Positions 7,523 to 9,229 of a stretch of 9,229 bases of DNA are shown here, one piece after another. Every line of letters starts with the position of its first letter. Within the stretch, counting starts at the first letter, position 1. Position numbers and translations under genes: made by a program. Source of the stretch: Flavobacterium sp. (lineage in GTDB: Bacteria > Bacteroidota > Bacteroidia > Flavobacteriales > Flavobacteriaceae); NCBI GenBank assembly GCA_030150335.1, contig JASLGC010000232.1, positions 1 to 9,229 of the forward strand, read 5' to 3'. A model generated the notes under the pieces. That model worked only from the letters and a program-made list of their open reading frames with translations. It made no database searches and was not told where the DNA came from.

Positions 7523-8230
7523 ATGGAAAATAACTTTAATTACGTGGCTGTTGCTCACGAATCAGAGGCTGTGAAAGCACAGTTTTATAAGAGAACGTAT
7601 GCCAACCTTGCAATAGGTGTTTTAGCATTCATCGTTTTCGAAACAGTATTATTAAACACACCAATTGTAGTAGAAGGTATGTTCAAAATAATGGGTATGG
7701 GAAAATTCTCATGGCTTGTTGTTTTAGCAGCTTTTATGGGGGTAACTTGGTATGCGCAAAAATTGGCTAATGAAACTGTAAATAAACCAAAGCAATATGC
7801 GGGGTTTGCTTTATACGTATTAGCTGAAGCATTTATCTTTGTACCTATTTTATATATAGCAATGCAAATGACTAACGACGGTTCATTAATCGTACAAGCA
7901 GGTATTTTGACATTAGCGTTATTTGGAGGATTAACAGGAGTAGTATTTGGCTCTAATGCTAATTTCTCATTCCTACGTTCTATTCTTACAATCGGATTTT
8001 TCCTTGCATTAGGAACAATGATTGCAGGTATGATCTTTGGATTTAATCTTGGATTATGGTTCTCATTAGCTATGGTTGCCTTAGCTTCTGGGTCTATTTT
8101 ATATTCAACATGGCAAATTAAAAACGAATATGCAGCTGACCAATACATTCCTGCAGCGTTATCTTTATTTGCGTCATTGATGTTGTTATTCTGGTATATC
8201 TTAAGAATTTTAATGAGTAGAAATAACTAA
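7523..8230 (+). CDS. Bax inhibitor-1/YccA-family integral membrane protein
   Basis: A 235-residue inner-membrane protein with seven hydrophobic segments at about residues 27-44, 61-77, 91-113, 121-144, 149-174, 176-196 and 209-230, the topology of the BI-1/YccA (TMBIM) family. Family-like stretches are the soluble N-terminus leading to FYKRTYANLAIGVL, the FGGLTGVVFGS region and the ILYSTWQI-to-FWYILRIL end. Family members include calcium-leak channels (YetJ of Bacillus) and YccA, which modulates FtsH. The Asp usual in the ILYDT position is Ser195 here. The ATG at 7523 is preferred to an in-frame TTG at 7514 because MENNFNYV is a better N-terminus and a promoter is predicted to start transcription near 7507. 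A terminator follows, so the gene is probably transcribed alone. The exact role is unknown. Confidence 0.9.
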   Translation: MENNFNYVAVAHESEAVKAQFYKRTYANLAIGVLAFIVFETVLLNTPIVVEGMFKIMGMGKFSWLVVLAAFMGVTWYAQKLANETVNKPKQYAGFALYVLAEAFIFVPILYIAMQMTNDGSLIVQAGILTLALFGGLTGVVFGSNANFSFLRSILTIGFFLALGTMIAGMIFGFNLGLWFSLAMVALASGSILYSTWQIKNEYAADQYIPAALSLFASLMLLFWYILRILMSRNN

Positions 8231-8247
8231 TTGTAGTTAATAAATTA

Positions 8248-8255
8248 TATTTTTG
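8248..8255 (+). promoter_or_regulatory. Possible -7 promoter element ahead of pnuC
   Basis: TATTTTTG matches TAnnTTTG between the BI-1 gene and pnuC. The nearest upstream TTG (8231-8233) is only 14 bp away, shorter than usual. Initiation here would begin inside the terminator hairpin at 8256-8282. Such T-rich motifs arise readily by chance in this AT-rich DNA. Confidence 0.3.
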
Positions 8256-8286
8256 AACCGCGTTCCTTTTGGGTACGCGGTTTTTT
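8256..8286 (+). terminator. Intrinsic terminator after the Bax inhibitor-1-like gene
   Basis: Arms AACCGCGT (8256-8263) and ACGCGGTT (8275-8282) form a GC-rich 8-bp stem around an 11-base loop. The loop can pair further through CC (8265-8266) with GG (8271-8272). A run of six T (8281-8286) follows. It lies 25 bp after the stop at 8230 and 16 bp before the pnuC start. Confidence 0.88.
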
Positions 8287-8302
8287 ATTTAATCTCTTTT
8301 TT

Positions 8303-8920
8303 ATGTTCGAATTCTTCTTTGGTGTTTATAAAGACGCCAGTACGTTGCAAATCGTCTTGGAGACGATCGTGTTCTTTTTTGGAATCTTTAGTGTATGGTA
8401 TGCTGGAAAAGAAAATATTTTAGTGTTCCCAACAGGGTTAATTGCTACGGTTATTACGGTGTATTTACTTTATAAAGCAGGATATTTAGGAGACATGATA
8501 TTAAACGGCTATTACTCAATTATGAGTATTTACGGTTGGTATAACTGGTCACGAGGAAGTGGAGGAAACGACTCACTTAAAATTAGTAGAACAAATAACA
8601 GAGAAAAGTTATACGGTTTTTTGATATTCGTAGTAACGCTTTTCGTAATTTATGGAGTTTACAAGTTAGCGGGCAATGAGATAAAGCCTGAAAACTATAT
8701 AGATATTTTTACTTCTGGAGTATTCTTTACAGGAATGTACTATATGGCCTTAAAGAAAATAGAGAATTGGACGTTATGGATATTTGCTGATATTATCTCA
8801 ATTCCCTTATATGCCTATAGAGGATTAGGTATCTTAGCAGTACAATTTGCTATCTTTACAATATTGGCGATTATGGCTTACATATCGTGGTATAAAATTT
8901 TAAAAGCAGAAAATGAATAG
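8303..8920 (+). CDS. pnuC: PnuC-family vitamin transporter (nicotinamide riboside likely)
   Basis: A SWEET-like inner-membrane facilitator that admits a vitamin to be trapped inside by phosphorylation. The 205 residues carry about seven hydrophobic helices. Family signatures are AGKENILVFPTGL (34-46), YYSIMSIYGWYNW (70-82, containing the GWYxW motif) and WTLWIFADIISIPLY (156-170, with W156, W159 and D163). PnuC imports nicotinamide riboside for NAD synthesis; related PnuT and PnuX take thiamine and riboflavin. I see no TPP or FMN riboswitch in the 72-bp gap upstream, which favours nicotinamide riboside, but this is indirect. No NadR or kinase is visible, though it may lie past the right edge. 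The 3' end overlaps the ArfB-like gene by 8 bp, so the two are probably co-translated. Confidence 0.92.
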   Translation: MFEFFFGVYKDASTLQIVLETIVFFFGIFSVWYAGKENILVFPTGLIATVITVYLLYKAGYLGDMILNGYYSIMSIYGWYNWSRGSGGNDSLKISRTNNREKLYGFLIFVVTLFVIYGVYKLAGNEIKPENYIDIFTSGVFFTGMYYMALKKIENWTLWIFADIISIPLYAYRGLGILAVQFAIFTILAIMAYISWYKILKAENE

Positions 8921-9229
8921 AGAAATAATAGAGAGAGAATTAGAATTTAAAGCAGTTCGTAGTGGTGGTGCAGGAGGACAACATGTGAATAAAGTTTCAT
9001 CTAAAGTTGTTTTGTCGTGGAATTGTAATGCTTCTCAAGGCATCTCAGAAGAAGAAAGAGAGCTACTATTAGAACGATTGAGCAATAGATTTACAAAAGA
9101 TGGTTTGTTGATCATGGATGCTGACAGTACAAGAAGTCAAATCAAAAATAAGGAGATTGTCATAGATCGTTTCTTTCAACTTTTAGCAATGGGTTTAAAG
9201 ATTGAAAAACCAAGACGCGAGACTAAAGT
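8913..9229 (+). CDS. arfB: ArfB-type ribosome-rescue peptidyl-tRNA hydrolase (3' partial)
   Basis: A class I release-factor-like hydrolase that frees nascent chains from ribosomes stalled without a stop codon. The frame begins at the ATG at 8913 and stays open for 105 codons to the right edge, so the C-terminus is missing. The GGQ catalytic loop is intact in RSGGAGGQHVNKVSSKVVL (GGQ at residues 21-23), where Gln23 positions the attacking water. Its place so close to the N-terminus, with no codon-recognition domain before it, separates ArfB/YaeJ from PrfA and PrfB. The later DSTRSQIKNKE and KIEKPRRETK also fit. The basic tail that enters the mRNA channel should lie just beyond the window. It overlaps pnuC by 8 bp in another frame. 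A PrfH-like or other GGQ-only homologue is less likely. Confidence 0.93.
   Translation, partial: MNREIIERELEFKAVRSGGAGGQHVNKVSSKVVLSWNCNASQGISEEERELLLERLSNRFTKDGLLIMDADSTRSQIKNKEIVIDRFFQLLAMGLKIEKPRRETK

Noticed and set aside
7585..8148. A 187-codon open frame on the - strand
   Set aside because: It lies wholly inside the BI-1 gene, its Pro/Asn/Lys/Ile-rich translation matches no family I recognise, and it is the antisense of membrane-helix codons.
8231..8302. A TPP, FMN or NAD-related riboswitch ahead of pnuC
   Set aside because: The gap is only 72 bp, is mostly taken up by a terminator, and lacks the CTGAGA-type TPP core or any multi-stem aptamer pattern.

Overview
The window comes from an AT-rich Bacteroidota genome, most likely a member of the Flavobacteriaceae (Flavobacterium/Myroides-like). 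The evidence is a SusC/SusD outer-membrane uptake pair, lipoproteins with the acidic residues after the lipidated cysteine that are typical of surface export in this phylum, no purine-rich Shine-Dalgarno sequences before the starts, and several matches to the Bacteroidota -7 promoter element TAnnTTTG. All genes lie on the + strand. No stretch over 300 bases lacks a gene, and I see no tRNA, rRNA, CRISPR array, insertion sequence or phage feature.

Region 1 (1-6804) is a tightly packed four-gene surface-uptake operon that enters from the left: a SusC-type TonB-dependent transporter (5' end cut off), a SusD-type lipoprotein, a zinc metallohydrolase lipoprotein with an HEYIH motif, and a short DUF4302 lipoprotein. 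Gaps are 11 bp, a 1-bp overlap (TAATG) and 2 bp. It closes with a strong intrinsic terminator, a perfectly palindromic stem followed by eight T. The reading is a nutrient-capture machine: SusD and the accessory lipoproteins bind and possibly trim a substrate at the cell surface, and SusC imports it using TonB energy. No glycan-degrading enzyme is present, and the metalloenzyme makes a peptide or protein substrate a reasonable but unproven guess.

Region 2 (about 6805-9229) is a run of core-type genes: a Sfp-type 4'-phosphopantetheinyl transferase with a possible promoter of its own; a Bax inhibitor-1/YccA-family seven-helix membrane protein behind the best promoter in the window, closed by a second intrinsic terminator; and then a PnuC-type vitamin transporter whose end overlaps by 8 bp the start of an ArfB-type ribosome-rescue hydrolase that runs off the right edge. 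The last gene has no stop inside the window but is clearly coding, with an intact GGQ motif.

The four-component uptake operon is the most interesting part. It looks like a recurring Bacteroidota arrangement rather than a wholly new system, but its substrate and the roles of its last two lipoproteins are not evident from the sequence.
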